DNA of 44,916 nt from Acidobacteriota bacterium (lineage in GTDB: Bacteria; Acidobacteriota; JAAYUB01), in assembly GCA_018001935.1 (NCBI GenBank), contig JAGNHB010000048.1, positions 1-44,916 of the forward strand, in the 5' to 3' direction. The notes under the pieces are model-generated. The model worked only from the letters and a program-made list of their open reading frames with translations. It searched no databases and was not told the origin of the DNA. The position numbers and the translations under genes were made by a program. Shown one piece after another: positions 1 through 8,665 of this stretch (positions within the stretch are counted from its first letter, which is position 1; each line of letters opens with the position of its first letter).

Positions 1-77
1 GGACGACGCTGCCGGGATTCCCTCCTCCGTCCCCGCATCGGGTTTCCCCGCTCTGAAAGCGGTGGGAGCCCACCGAC

Positions 78-126
78 GATTTCAAATCTTGCTCATTTTG
101 CCAAAGATCTTACTTCGTAGGGACTA
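78..126 (+). repeat. Dispersed repeat fragment, partner at about 21.5 kb
   Basis: The core GCTCATTTTGC followed by AAAGATCTTACTT recurs almost exactly, inverted, at about 21502-21543, just beyond the osmC stop. Both copies lie in noncoding DNA. The rest of bases 1-138 shows no gene that I can support. Confidence 0.6.
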
Positions 127-138
127 AACCCCTTTCTC

Positions 139-169
139 AAAAAAACCGGCTCCCCGCGGGGGGAGCCGG
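139..169 (-). terminator. Rho-independent terminator of the M36 protease gene
   Basis: Read on the minus strand, a perfect 10-bp stem (CCGGCTCCCC / GGGGAGCCGG, 4-nt loop) is followed by seven T residues. It lies 30 nt downstream of the protease stop codon and matches a canonical intrinsic terminator. Confidence 0.9.
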
Positions 170-198
170 GCTTCGCACTGAGCGTCGAGGCGCCGCGC

Positions 199-3100
199 TT
201 ACGGCAGCTCGGAGTGGCCGGGGAAGTTCCCCTGGTTGAGGGTCACCCACACCGGGTCCACCGTGCCGAGGAAGAGTTCCCCGATCTTTCCGGTCCCGGA
301 GAGGTACCAGACCACCGTGTCGCCCGACGTGGCGTGGCGCCACAGGATGTCCGCGTAGGCGTCGTTGTTGAAGAAGCCCACGCCCTTCACCTTCCAGTTC
401 AGGTCGGCGATCCCGCCCAGGAACGTCGTCCCGGACACCGTCCCGCCGTTGTTCAGGAACCACACCGACAGGTCGCCCGACGTGGCGTTGCGCCACAGGA
501 GGTCGTCGATCCCGTTGCCGTCCACGTCGCCGATCCCCGTGATCTTCCACGTCGTGTCCACGGTTCCCGGCGACATGTCGCCCTGCCAGCCGTTCTCGTC
601 CTCGAACCAGATGGACAGCACGCCCGTGGTGGCGTTCCACCACAGCACGTCGGCTCGCCCGTCGTTGTCGAAGTGGCCGGAACCGACCGCCTTCCACTCC
701 ATGGAGCTGATCCCGCCCGCGAAGGTGGAGCCCAGCACGCCCACCGTGTTGGACATCAGCCAGACGGAGAGGTACCCGTCGTTGAAGTTGCGCCACAGGA
801 TGTCGGCGTTGCCGTTGGCGTTGAGGTCGGCCGCTCCCAGGACCTTCCAGCCCGGGTCCACGTAACCGAGGGACACGGTGCTGTCGTAGCCGCCGGCGCC
901 CATCAGCCAGATGGCCAGGTCGCCGGTGGAGACGTTGCGCCAGATGAGGTCGGCGATGCCGCTGCTGTTGAAGTCGCCGGAGCCGAAGACCTGCCAGTTG
1001 CCGTCGCTCACGGTGCCCGTGAGGGCCCCCGCCGCGGCGCCGGCCGGGGTGACGTACCAGTCGCCCAGGGCGCCCGTGGTGCCGTTGCGCCACAGGATGT
1101 CCGTGTAGCCGTCGCCGTTGAAGTCGTAGGGGTCCGCCGCCGCGGGGCTCGCGGAGCAGCAGGAGCACTGCCCGACGACCTTTACGTCGTCCACGTACCA
1201 GCCGGTGTCGCCGGAGGAGGAGTCACAGCCGAGGCGGAAGCGGAACTTCACCGGTTGTCCCACGGCGGAAGCCGGGAGGTTGACCGTCACCTTCTTCCAG
1301 GTGGTCTGGTCGCCGCCCCAGGCGGAACGGCCGCCCAGCGGGTTGGAATAGGAGGAGGAGAGGGTCGCGGTGTACCCGCCCTCGGCGAAGGAGCCGCCGG
1401 CGGTCACGATGTCGGTCCAGGCGCCGCCGTTGACGGAGATCTCCAGGACGCCGCCGTCCCAGTTGGAGCCCTCGAAGGCGTACTTGTGCCAGAAGGTCAG
1501 CTTGTTGTCCGCGGACGTGATGGTGATGGTGGGCGTCGTCAGCTGGGTGTCGGTGACGACGGCGGCATCCACCACGAAGGCCGCGTTGGGCGAGGTGTTG
1601 TAGGCCGTGGTGGCGGTCGCCCAGGTGGCGGTGCCGCTGGTCACGGTGGCGGTCCAGCCGGCGGGGAGCGTCGGGGCGGTCACGCCGTCGAAGCTCTCCG
1701 TGAACAGGGTCTGGAGGACGCCGGTGGTGATGACGTAGCTGACGGGCGGGTGGGTGGTGGAGCCGTCCTGGAGGTTCAGGGTGGCGGTGAGGGTGTCGCC
1801 GCAGGCCAGGGCCGGGTCCACGGTGAACTGGAAGGACCGGGTGGTGCTGCCGCCGGCGGCAACGGCGCCGTAGCTGACGGCGGCCGGCGGGTTGGTCACG
1901 CCGCTGCCGGTCTGCAGGGTGGCCATCAGGGCCGTGGTGGGCGTGGCGCCCTGGTTCTGGATGGTGAAGTTGAAGGTCACCACCTCACCGGGGTCCGCGA
2001 CGCTGTTGGCCGGGGAACACCCCTCCGCGGTCAGGGCGAATCCGTTGGCCTTCAGGGGCGCGGTCAGGATGTTGTTGGCGACGAATTTCGCATAGTAGAC
2101 GCCGGCGTGGGGCCCGCTCGGGAAGAGGGACTGGCACGCGGCCACCATGGCGTTGGCCATGGCGGGCATCTTGATGGAGGCGCCCAGGCCGAAGTTGGAC
2201 TGGAGGGTGATCTTGTCCATGTCTTCGCGCGGGCAGTTGTTCGGGGTGGCCCGCAGGGTCCGGAAAGCCTGCCAGACGGGGGTCCCCCACAGTTCGTCGC
2301 CGTTGACGCCGTTGACCGTGGTGTGGGCCGGGTAGGACTTGGTGGGGTCGTACTGGGCGGTGGTCTTGTCCATGGCACGCCCGGCCCAGAAAGAGTTGTG
2401 GCCGTCCCAGTGGAAGGCCCAGTCGGGGTGGAAGGTGGGGCCGTTGGGGAAGGTGTAACCGTAGGAGGCGCCCCAGTAATCGCCGAAGCCCTCGCCGATG
2501 GCGCCGGTGTCGGCCCCGCCCCAGGAACTGTTGATGCTGTGCTGGATGGCGTGCCAGTACTCGTGCAGGATGACGTCGGCGTCCTCGTTGTCGTCCACGC
2601 CGCCGTGACCGAAGGCCAGCTGGTTGGAACTGGGGATGTAGTGGGAGTTGTCGTCGCCGCTTAAGCCGTCGCTGTCCGCGGAGATCGAGTTGTTCTGGAT
2701 GGTGGTGAAACCCATGGACCGCATGTAGCGCTGATTCTGGTCGATGTGGAAGTAGGTCATCACGTCGTTGAAGGCGTTGTTGCCGCGCACGGCCGTCCAG
2801 TTGCCGTCGGTGGTGGTGCTGGGCGCCGTCGCGGGCGACTCGGTGTTTGCGATGGTGACCCACGGGCCCGTCAGGCTATAAACACCCCCGGAGAGGGTGA
2901 TCTCCTGCAGGGTGCGGGTGAAGTAGGCGGCGGTGAAGTCGGCGGCGGCCGACGTGTCCGTCAGCGTCTCGCTGGCCAGGGTCGACTTCGGGTCGGGGTC
3001 GAAGACCTTGCCCGTGCCGCTGGCCAGGACGGCGTCCGGCGCCGGCGCGGTCTTCCGGGCGGCTTCCTTCCGGAGGTACTCGGCCGTCAGCTCGGCCCGC

Positions 3101-3804
3101 GAGGCGATGGGGCCGAAGTAGTTGTTGAACAGGTCGTCCTTGAGTTCGCCCTGGTTGCGGCCGTCGATCTCGGTGGCGCGGAAGCTCACGATCTTGCCGG
3201 AGGCGGCGTCCACCAGGTGCTCCCAGTAACCGAAGGGGGCCTCGGTGGCCACCGCGGCCCGGTACACCAGGCGGAAGCCCTCCCCCTCGGGGAGCCAGGC
3301 CAGGGAGGCCGCCGGCTTGGCCAGGAGCGTGCCGTGGACCCGGAGGTGGTTCCAGGCGACGTCCAGGGCCTGCTCGCCGCCGATCAGGGTCTTCGGCTTG
3401 TCGACGGGGACGTCCTGGGGGTAGATGTTGTTGTAGACCATGTAGACCCGGTTGTTTCCGAATCGCACGGAAACCACGATCTCGCCGCCCATGACCGGGA
3501 CCTTGTCGATGGTCTGCCGGTAATAAAAGTGGTGGCCCAGGAGGCTCTCCTGGCTGTGAGTGAATTCCAGGGTGGACAGGTCCGCGGGGAACCGGAAGAG
3601 CTGCGCGTTGACCCGGAGGTAGTTGTCGGCGGTCTCGCGGGGCGAGAACACCGGTGCAGGCTGGGTGGCCGGTTCGAACATGAGGTTGGGGGTGGACCGG
3701 TGGTCGCTGTGGTAGACGTCCCGGACCATCGCCAGATCGGCGGCCAGCATGGGCAAGGCCGAAAGGGCGAGGATCACGACGCAGAGCACTTTCGTTCGAT
3801 ACAT
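199..3804 (-). CDS. Secreted M36-type zinc metalloprotease with FTP/PepSY propeptide and FG-GAP-like repeats
   Basis: A 1201-aa exported endopeptidase. Residues 1-22 form a signal peptide. Residues about 50-205 look like the FTP plus PepSY propeptide typical of fungalysin and thermolysin-like enzymes. The zinc site is HEYWH (H414, E415, H418), with E438 in GEGFGDYW as the likely third ligand, the M36 arrangement. After the catalytic domain come a CARDB-like segment (about 610-690), a jelly-roll/MAM-like domain (about 700-890), and six repeats of the form DFNxDGxxDILWRN (about 895-1195), resembling FG-GAP/VCBS propeller blades with calcium-loop-like acidic residues. The ATG start has AGGAGG 7 nt upstream and a good promoter. 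The gene is monocistronic and ends at a strong terminator. It probably digests external protein; the C-terminal repeats may bind substrate or surface. The fold family is secure, the substrate is unknown. Confidence 0.93.
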   Translation of the reverse strand: MYRTKVLCVVILALSALPMLAADLAMVRDVYHSDHRSTPNLMFEPATQPAPVFSPRETADNYLRVNAQLFRFPADLSTLEFTHSQESLLGHHFYYRQTIDKVPVMGGEIVVSVRFGNNRVYMVYNNIYPQDVPVDKPKTLIGGEQALDVAWNHLRVHGTLLAKPAASLAWLPEGEGFRLVYRAAVATEAPFGYWEHLVDAASGKIVSFRATEIDGRNQGELKDDLFNNYFGPIASRAELTAEYLRKEAARKTAPAPDAVLASGTGKVFDPDPKSTLASETLTDTSAAADFTAAYFTRTLQEITLSGGVYSLTGPWVTIANTESPATAPSTTTDGNWTAVRGNNAFNDVMTYFHIDQNQRYMRSMGFTTIQNNSISADSDGLSGDDNSHYIPSSNQLAFGHGGVDDNEDADVILHEYWHAIQHSINSSWGGADTGAIGEGFGDYWGASYGYTFPNGPTFHPDWAFHWDGHNSFWAGRAMDKTTAQYDPTKSYPAHTTVNGVNGDELWGTPVWQAFRTLRATPNNCPREDMDKITLQSNFGLGASIKMPAMANAMVAACQSLFPSGPHAGVYYAKFVANNILTAPLKANGFALTAEGCSPANSVADPGEVVTFNFTIQNQGATPTTALMATLQTGSGVTNPPAAVSYGAVAAGGSTTRSFQFTVDPALACGDTLTATLNLQDGSTTHPPVSYVITTGVLQTLFTESFDGVTAPTLPAGWTATVTSGTATWATATTAYNTSPNAAFVVDAAVVTDTQLTTPTITITSADNKLTFWHKYAFEGSNWDGGVLEISVNGGAWTDIVTAGGSFAEGGYTATLSSSYSNPLGGRSAWGGDQTTWKKVTVNLPASAVGQPVKFRFRLGCDSSSGDTGWYVDDVKVVGQCSCCSASPAAADPYDFNGDGYTDILWRNGTTGALGDWYVTPAGAAAGALTGTVSDGNWQVFGSGDFNSSGIADLIWRNVSTGDLAIWLMGAGGYDSTVSLGYVDPGWKVLGAADLNANGNADILWRNFNDGYLSVWLMSNTVGVLGSTFAGGISSMEWKAVGSGHFDNDGRADVLWWNATTGVLSIWFEDENGWQGDMSPGTVDTTWKITGIGDVDGNGIDDLLWRNATSGDLSVWFLNNGGTVSGTTFLGGIADLNWKVKGVGFFNNDAYADILWRHATSGDTVVWYLSGTGKIGELFLGTVDPVWVTLNQGNFPGHSELP

Positions 3805-3841
3805 CAGATACCTCCTCGGAAATTAGCGAACTGAACCGTGC

Positions 3842-3870
3842 TGAATAACACGGAGTGTCGACAATGTCAA
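3842..3870 (-). promoter_or_regulatory. Sigma-70-type promoter of the M36 protease
   Basis: On the minus strand TTGACA (3865-3870), a 17-nt spacer and TATTCA (3842-3847) precede the start codon by about 38 nt. The -35 is a perfect consensus. Confidence 0.7.
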
Positions 3871-4089
3871 CATGGATTGCAAATCCGGTGACCCTGAAAA
3901 AAGGCCGGATCCATCAAGGCACAAAGAAGGCAAAGACACGTAAAGAAGGGCCGGACGCTTTGATTTCAATGCATTGCACACCCAGCATTCCGGGTGTTCC
4001 CTGCGCTGTTTGTGGACGCATTGACCTTTACGAGCATGTCAATCCGGTCTCGCCCGCCAGGCCGCCGGGCGCCCGTGCCGGACTCGCCC

Positions 4090-4118
4090 TTGCGGGATCG
4101 GCCGGGGCGGAGTACAAT
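4090..4118 (+). promoter_or_regulatory. Candidate promoter of the moxR-VWA pair
   Basis: TTGCGG (4090-4095), a 17-nt spacer and TACAAT (4113-4118) lie 41 nt before the moxR start. The -10 is good and the -35 partial. Confidence 0.5.
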
Positions 4119-4159
4119 CCGCCTTTGAAACGGAAACCCCACCGGTCGAGGAGCGTGTC

Positions 4160-5095
4160 ATGACGGAACAGAAACGGGCGGCCAGGACCCCCATCAACGT
4201 GGACGACCCCGCCGGGCTTTCTGAGGCGCTGGCCGGGGAGGGGTATATCTGTTCCCACGAGATCGCGGTGACCGCCTGGCTGGCCCTCGCCCTGCAACGG
4301 CCCCTCCTGGTGGAGGGCCCCGCGGGCGTGGGGAAGACGGAACTGGCCCGAGCGCTGGCCGCCGCGACGGGACGGGAGATGGTCCGGCTCCAGTGCTACG
4401 AGGGGCTGGACGAGGCCCGGGCGCTCTACGAGTGGGACTACGCCCGCCAGCTCCTCTACACCCAGATGCTGCGGGAACGCCTCGGCGAGGCCGTCGCCGG
4501 CGCGGGGAGCCTGCCGGAGGCCGTCCGGTTGCTGAAGCGGGAGGAGGGCGCCTTCTTCTCCCGGGACTTCCTCCTTCCGCGGCCCCTGCTGAAGGCCATC
4601 CTCTCCCCCCGCCCCGCCCTGCTCCTGGTGGACGAGGTGGACCGTTCCGACCCCGAGTTCGAGGCCTTCCTTCTGGAAGTGCTCGCCGACTTCCAGGTGA
4701 GCGTCCCGGAACTCGGGACCCTCCGGGCGCAGACCCGGCCGGCGGCCATCCTCACCAGCAACGCCCAGCGCTCCCTCTCCGAGGCCCTGCGGCGCCGCTG
4801 CCTCTACCTCTACCTGGACTACCCGTCCTTCGACGTGGAGCTGCGGATCGTCCGCGCCAAGGTCCCCGGCCTGGACGAGCGCCTGGCGCGGGAGGCCGTT
4901 CGCCTGGCCCAGAAGGCCCGAAAACTGGACCTCCGGAAAGCCCCCAGCATCGGGGAGACCCTGGATTGGACCGCGGCGATCCTCCTGCTCAACGCCCCCT
5001 CCCTGTCGCGGGACATCCTGGTCAAGACCCTCTCGGCCCTCCTCAAGGACCGGGACGACGTGGAGAAATTCCTCCGGGAGGCCGCCCGGGGATGA
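4160..5095 (+). CDS. MoxR-family AAA+ ATPase
   Basis: A 311-aa AAA+ ATPase, a typical length for the MoxR family, whose members use ATP to mature or remodel partner proteins together with a VWA-domain partner. Walker A is GPAGVGKT (53-60), Walker B is LLLVDEVD (154-161), and a sensor-1 stretch ending in LTSN lies near 198-201, followed by an arginine-rich segment (about 208-214). There is no signal peptide, so it is cytoplasmic. The start ATG follows GAGGAG. The stop codon overlaps the start of the next gene (ATGATGA), so the two are translationally coupled. MoxR/CoxE pairs are known in CO-dehydrogenase maturation (CoxD/CoxE), but no cox structural gene lies nearby, so the client is unknown. 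Confidence 0.93.
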   Translation: MTEQKRAARTPINVDDPAGLSEALAGEGYICSHEIAVTAWLALALQRPLLVEGPAGVGKTELARALAAATGREMVRLQCYEGLDEARALYEWDYARQLLYTQMLRERLGEAVAGAGSLPEAVRLLKREEGAFFSRDFLLPRPLLKAILSPRPALLLVDEVDRSDPEFEAFLLEVLADFQVSVPELGTLRAQTRPAAILTSNAQRSLSEALRRRCLYLYLDYPSFDVELRIVRAKVPGLDERLAREAVRLAQKARKLDLRKAPSIGETLDWTAAILLLNAPSLSRDILVKTLSALLKDRDDVEKFLREAARG

Positions 5096-6342
5096 TGACC
5101 CGACGGATCACCGAATTGGCGAGGTCGCTGCGGTGCTCGGGGGTCCCCGTCTCCGCCGCCGAGGCCGCCGACGCCGCCCGCGCCCTTCGCCGGGTCGGGC
5201 TGAGGACCCGCGACAACGTCCGCCTGGCCCTCCGCGCCGCGCTGGTGAAGGAACACCGGCATTTCCCGCTCTTCGAGGACCGCTTCGCCGCCTTCTTCTC
5301 CTGGGCGCTGCCCGGCGGCGGGCCCGGCAAGGGCAAGAAGCGCTCCCACCCCGGCGGCGAGGGGGAAATCCGGGGAACCGGGCGCGGCGAGGCCGCCGGG
5401 GAGCGGTCAAGCTCCCACCGGCCGCCCTCCCCGGACCCCGGCGAGAGCCCGCCGGCGGGAAAAGCACGCCCGGCCGGCGACCGGGAGCGGGAGGAGCGCC
5501 GCAGGCGCCGGCGACGCGCGGAGGCCGTCGTCGCGGCGGCAGTCCGGGAGGGGGAGTCCGCCCGCGAGGACGCCGAACGGCGGTCCCCCGGCAAGCCCGA
5601 CCTCGACCTGCGCCGGGTGGACCTGCGCGCCCCCCGCCCGCCCGAGGAAACCCGGCGGCTGGAGCAGGAAGTGGAGAAACTGGCGCGGCGGCTCGTGAGC
5701 CGGGAGTCCCTCCGGAGGCGCAAGGCGGGTCACGGCCGGCCCGACCTTCGGCGGACCCTCGCCGCGGCCTCCCGGACCGGCGGGGCGCCGTTTCGCATCG
5801 TACGCCGCCGGCGAGCCGTCACCCGGTGGAAGCTTCTGGTCCTGTGCGACGTCTCGGGCTCCATGCGCCGGGCCGCCGGGCTCTTCCTGGGGCTGGCCCA
5901 CGCCCTCCAGGGCCTCTTCAGCCGAACCCGGAGCCTGATTTTCGTGGACCGCCCGGTGGACGCCACCCCCCTCTTCGAGCGCCTCCCCGCCCGGGAGGCA
6001 CTCGCCGAGGTCCTGAAGCTCCCCGGGCTGAACTCCGAGGGCCTGAGCGACTACGGCTCCGTGTTTTATCGCTTCCTGGAAGCCGGGCGCGCGACCCTTG
6101 ACCGGAACACCGTCGTCGTGATCCTCGGCGACGCCCGCACGAACCGTTTCGATCCCCAAGCCTGGGCCCTGGAGGAGATCCGGGGGCGGGTCAAGCGCGT
6201 GGTGTGGCTCAATCCCGAGCCGCGAAAGCTCTGGGGCGTCGAGGACTCGGCGGTTGAAGCCTACCGGCCCTTCTGCGACGACCTCCTCCCCTGCGGCACG
6301 CTGGACGACCTTGCCTCCGCCGCCGACCGCCTCCTGAAGTAG
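5092..6342 (+). CDS. CoxE-like VWA-domain protein, MoxR partner
   Basis: A 416-aa protein starting at the ATG that overlaps the moxR stop (a second in-frame ATG follows directly). The N-terminal 85 residues are helical and resemble CoxE. Residues about 85-215 are a low-complexity stretch very rich in Arg, Glu, Gly and Pro, probably disordered. The C-terminal VWA domain carries the metal-ion-dependent adhesion site DVSGS (D253-S257), then a conserved SDYGS-type segment and GDARTN near the end, matching CoxE-family VWA proteins. With MoxR it probably forms a chaperone pair that activates an unidentified cytoplasmic enzyme. The stop codon lies within one arm of an inverted repeat shared with the convergent gene. 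Confidence 0.9.
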   Translation: MMTRRITELARSLRCSGVPVSAAEAADAARALRRVGLRTRDNVRLALRAALVKEHRHFPLFEDRFAAFFSWALPGGGPGKGKKRSHPGGEGEIRGTGRGEAAGERSSSHRPPSPDPGESPPAGKARPAGDREREERRRRRRRAEAVVAAAVREGESAREDAERRSPGKPDLDLRRVDLRAPRPPEETRRLEQEVEKLARRLVSRESLRRRKAGHGRPDLRRTLAAASRTGGAPFRIVRRRRAVTRWKLLVLCDVSGSMRRAAGLFLGLAHALQGLFSRTRSLIFVDRPVDATPLFERLPAREALAEVLKLPGLNSEGLSDYGSVFYRFLEAGRATLDRNTVVVILGDARTNRFDPQAWALEEIRGRVKRVVWLNPEPRKLWGVEDSAVEAYRPFCDDLLPCGTLDDLASAADRLLK

Positions 6343-6390
6343 AGCCCCTCGCCAGAACGGCTTCGCATCCCCCTCGCCAGAGGGGCTCTA
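6340..6390. repeat. Inverted repeat between convergent genes, carrying both stop codons
   Basis: The arms TAGAGCCCCTC (6340-6350) and GAGGGGCTCTA (6380-6390) are perfect 11-bp inverses. The first three bases of the left arm are the TAG stop of the VWA gene. The last three of the right arm encode the TAG stop of the minus-strand gene. A direct repeat CCCTCGCCAGA also occurs inside. It could act as a bidirectional terminator without a U-run, or as an inserted palindromic repeat. Confidence 0.75.
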
Positions 6391-7383
6391 CCGGAGGATC
6401 TTCGTGACGGCGTCATCCATGTTCGTCTCCACGGTGTGGATCCGGAAGTCGGAATACCAGGCCTCGCCCCAGATGGTGGAATGGGGGCGGCGGAAGGCCC
6501 CGTACAGTCGGTAGATCTCGGTCAGGTGAACCGGGGCCAGGATCCCGCTCCCGGCATCCATCCGATAGACCGTCTCGATCTCCGCCTCCATCAACGGTTT
6601 CTCGAGCGCCTCTCCGGCCGTTCCGGCCCGGTTTCCGGGCGGTCCCGTCCCCGGCTCCCCGGACGACGGGTTGATGACCAACCGGGTCTTCCGGACGCAG
6701 CCGTCCGCGGGGGAGACCCAGAGTTCGCCGTACACAAAGAACTCCCGGCCATTGAAACGGAACAGCGTGGGACGCTCCCGCTCCTCGAACTTCAGGATCC
6801 AGACCGGGGCTCCCTCGAGGTCCGCTTCGCCGGCCTTCTGGAACGAAAACCGGCCGCGGTTTTCAGGGTACAGAACATAGACGGCCGCCAGGGGGTTGTT
6901 GAAGTCGCGGAACACCGGCCCCAGGTTGTAGCGGACGCTTTCCAGCCGGATCTTCTCCAAGGTGTCGGGATTATCCAGGAAGAGCTTCTGGAGGCGGACC
7001 GGGCGGTCCTTGACCGGCTTCCCGTCCACGACAAGGACATCCCGGAACACCTCCCAGCCGTCGCAATCCGTCGGGCGGACCAGGAGCATCTCCGACTCCA
7101 GCACCCGAACCTCGGTCGACTTGCTTTGCCAATCTCTCACCCGCTGGGAATACTTTTCCCGGGCGACCATCTCGGCCAGCCTGACCTCGTTATGTTCCAC
7201 GGCCCGACAGGCCCGCCGGACCACCTCGTCCAGGGTCTGGGCGGGTACCGTGATGCCGCCGGCCAGGATCGCCAGGAGCACGAGCACCCTCGACCGGCCG
7301 ACGCCCGCCCCCCGCAAGCCTCCCGTTGCCAGCCGGTTTCCACCCCTTCCCATCTCCAGCGCGATACGTGAATCGAATTCCAT
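6388..7383 (-). CDS. Secreted protein of unknown function, tandem paralog 1
   Basis: A 331-aa protein starting at the ATG at 7383, which has GAGGAGG 5 nt upstream; a longer frame to 7554 lacks such support. A hydrophobic export segment (VLVLLAILAGGITVPAQ) lies near residues 35-51, after a long Gly/Arg-rich leader. The mature part is a predicted beta-rich domain with 'WEVFRDVLVVDGKPVKDRPVRLQKLF', 'YNLGPVFRDFNNP', 'WILKFEERERPTLFR', 'WVSPADGCVRKTRLVI' and 'EAWYSDFRIHTVET' landmarks. The same landmarks recur in the next gene upstream and partly in the third. I recognise the pattern as a widespread acidobacterial secreted family without known function; it is distantly reminiscent of outer-membrane lipoprotein-sorting proteins. 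No catalytic motif is seen. It is last in the minus-strand gene row. Confidence 0.75.
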   Translation of the reverse strand: MEFDSRIALEMGRGGNRLATGGLRGAGVGRSRVLVLLAILAGGITVPAQTLDEVVRRACRAVEHNEVRLAEMVAREKYSQRVRDWQSKSTEVRVLESEMLLVRPTDCDGWEVFRDVLVVDGKPVKDRPVRLQKLFLDNPDTLEKIRLESVRYNLGPVFRDFNNPLAAVYVLYPENRGRFSFQKAGEADLEGAPVWILKFEERERPTLFRFNGREFFVYGELWVSPADGCVRKTRLVINPSSGEPGTGPPGNRAGTAGEALEKPLMEAEIETVYRMDAGSGILAPVHLTEIYRLYGAFRRPHSTIWGEAWYSDFRIHTVETNMDDAVTKILR

Positions 7384-7605
7384 ACGGCCCTCCTCATGGT
7401 GGCGTTTTTGTTTTTGACACCCCGGGGCCGCTAAGGTTCCGTTGATCGGAAGCAGGGTCGTCAAGCGGCGCAGGATCGGAAAAAGCCTGAGAGCCAGGCT
7501 GTCGAGTGTCGTGAACCCTGCGTTCGTCCACCGCACCGGAAGGCCGCGCCGCACTTGGCGACCGCATCAGGCGTAATTTCTCTGGGGACCGGATGGCCGC
7601 CTCCG

Positions 7606-8619
7606 CTATCGCGGGGATTTGGCGCGTTCGAGGCCGTTGGCGGCGGTCTCGACGGTGTAGAGACGGAAACCGGAGTAGCGGGCTTCCCCCCAGACCCTGC
7701 AGAGGAGCTGTTCGGACCCGCTGAAAAGCTGATACTGTTCGAACATCCGGATGGGGACCATGGTCCCCACCCGTTCCTCGAAACGATAGGAGGTCACGAT
7801 CTCGGCATCGATGAGCGGCGCGAGACCGGTTTTCACCGCTTTCCGCCCGGCGGCTTCCCCGCCCGCCGTTCCGGCGGGGCGTTCCAGGTGGCTGATCACC
7901 AGCCGGGTCTTCCACACGCGGCCGTCCTCGGGGCCGACCCAGACGTCGCAACGGGCCCGGACGTCGCGGCCCATGTTGTGGAACAGGGTGGGGCTGCCCT
8001 TCTCCTCGAACTGGAGTTTCCAGACCCTGACGCCGTCCAGGGTCGTTTCCCCTTTCCGGCGGACGACGAAGCGGGCCAGGTTTTTCGCTTCGAGGAGTTG
8101 AAGGGCCGTGGTCGGGCAATTGATATCCCGGAAGACCGGCCCCAGGTTGAAACGGATGCTCTCCGCCCGGATCTTCGCCAGGGAGTCCGGCGCCTCCACG
8201 AAGAGGCGGTGAAGCCGTTCCTCCCGGTCTCTCACCGGGATCCCGTCGACGGAGAGCACGTCCCGGAAGATCTCCCACCGGTCGGAGTCCCGGGGTTTCA
8301 CCAGCAGGACATCGGCCACGAGGGAACGGCCGGGGTTGTTGCCGTCCTGGGAGTCCGTGACCCACTGCGCGTAGTCCTCTCGGACCACGAGGTCGGAAAG
8401 TCGCCGCTCGGTGCGTTCCACGTGTCCCGATGCCCGCTCGAGGACCTCGTCGACCGTCTGGGAGGGCACCAACGCCGCGCCGTTCAGCACGAGCAGCAGG
8501 CCGAGCACGAGCGAACCGACGGTCCCCCGCCCAGGGTCATTTCGTCGGCACCCCTCCCGGCCGCCCACCGGCTCGATCCCTCTCGCGGCTGTTTTCGCCC
8601 TTTTTCCCTTCACGGCCAC
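7606..8619 (-). CDS. Secreted protein of unknown function, tandem paralog 2
   Basis: A 337-aa protein with a GTG start preceded by GGGAAGG. A hydrophobic export helix (VGSLVLGLLLVLNGAALV) spans about residues 34-51. The mature part repeats all landmarks of paralog 1: QTVDEVLERA near the start, LLVKPRDSDRWEIFRDVLSVDGIPVRDREERLHRLF, FNLGPVFRDINCPTTAL, GVRVWKLQFEEKGSPTLF, WVGPEDGRVWKTRLVI and WGEARYSGFRLYTVETA. The two proteins are clearly homologous over their full length but well diverged, so the duplication is old. The gene follows the truncated paralog by 46 nt and precedes paralog 1 by 222 nt. Function is unknown. Confidence 0.75.
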   Translation of the reverse strand: MAVKGKRAKTAARGIEPVGGREGCRRNDPGRGTVGSLVLGLLLVLNGAALVPSQTVDEVLERASGHVERTERRLSDLVVREDYAQWVTDSQDGNNPGRSLVADVLLVKPRDSDRWEIFRDVLSVDGIPVRDREERLHRLFVEAPDSLAKIRAESIRFNLGPVFRDINCPTTALQLLEAKNLARFVVRRKGETTLDGVRVWKLQFEEKGSPTLFHNMGRDVRARCDVWVGPEDGRVWKTRLVISHLERPAGTAGGEAAGRKAVKTGLAPLIDAEIVTSYRFEERVGTMVPIRMFEQYQLFSGSEQLLCRVWGEARYSGFRLYTVETAANGLERAKSPR

Positions 8620-8665
8620 CTTCCCGAGGCCCGGTCGACATCCGTCGCGGCCTTCCCGTCTTCAC

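Larger units (their letters stand above)
3805..4159. other. Divergent intergenic region
   Basis: It separates the M36 protease (-) from the MoxR gene (+) and carries a promoter for each. Around 3895-3955 lies purine-rich sequence of the 'caaggcacaaagaaggcaaa' type, similar in style to the dispersed repeats elsewhere in the window. No gene is seen. Confidence 0.6.

Noticed and set aside
214..2664. Long plus-strand frame of 816 codons opposite the M36 protease
   Set aside because: A high-GC shadow with Gly/Val/Arg-rich nonsense composition, while the minus strand has signal peptide, zinc motif and repeats.
4160..6342. Complete CO-dehydrogenase maturation locus
   Set aside because: Only the MoxR and CoxE-like genes are present. 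No coxL, coxM, coxS or other accessory gene is nearby.
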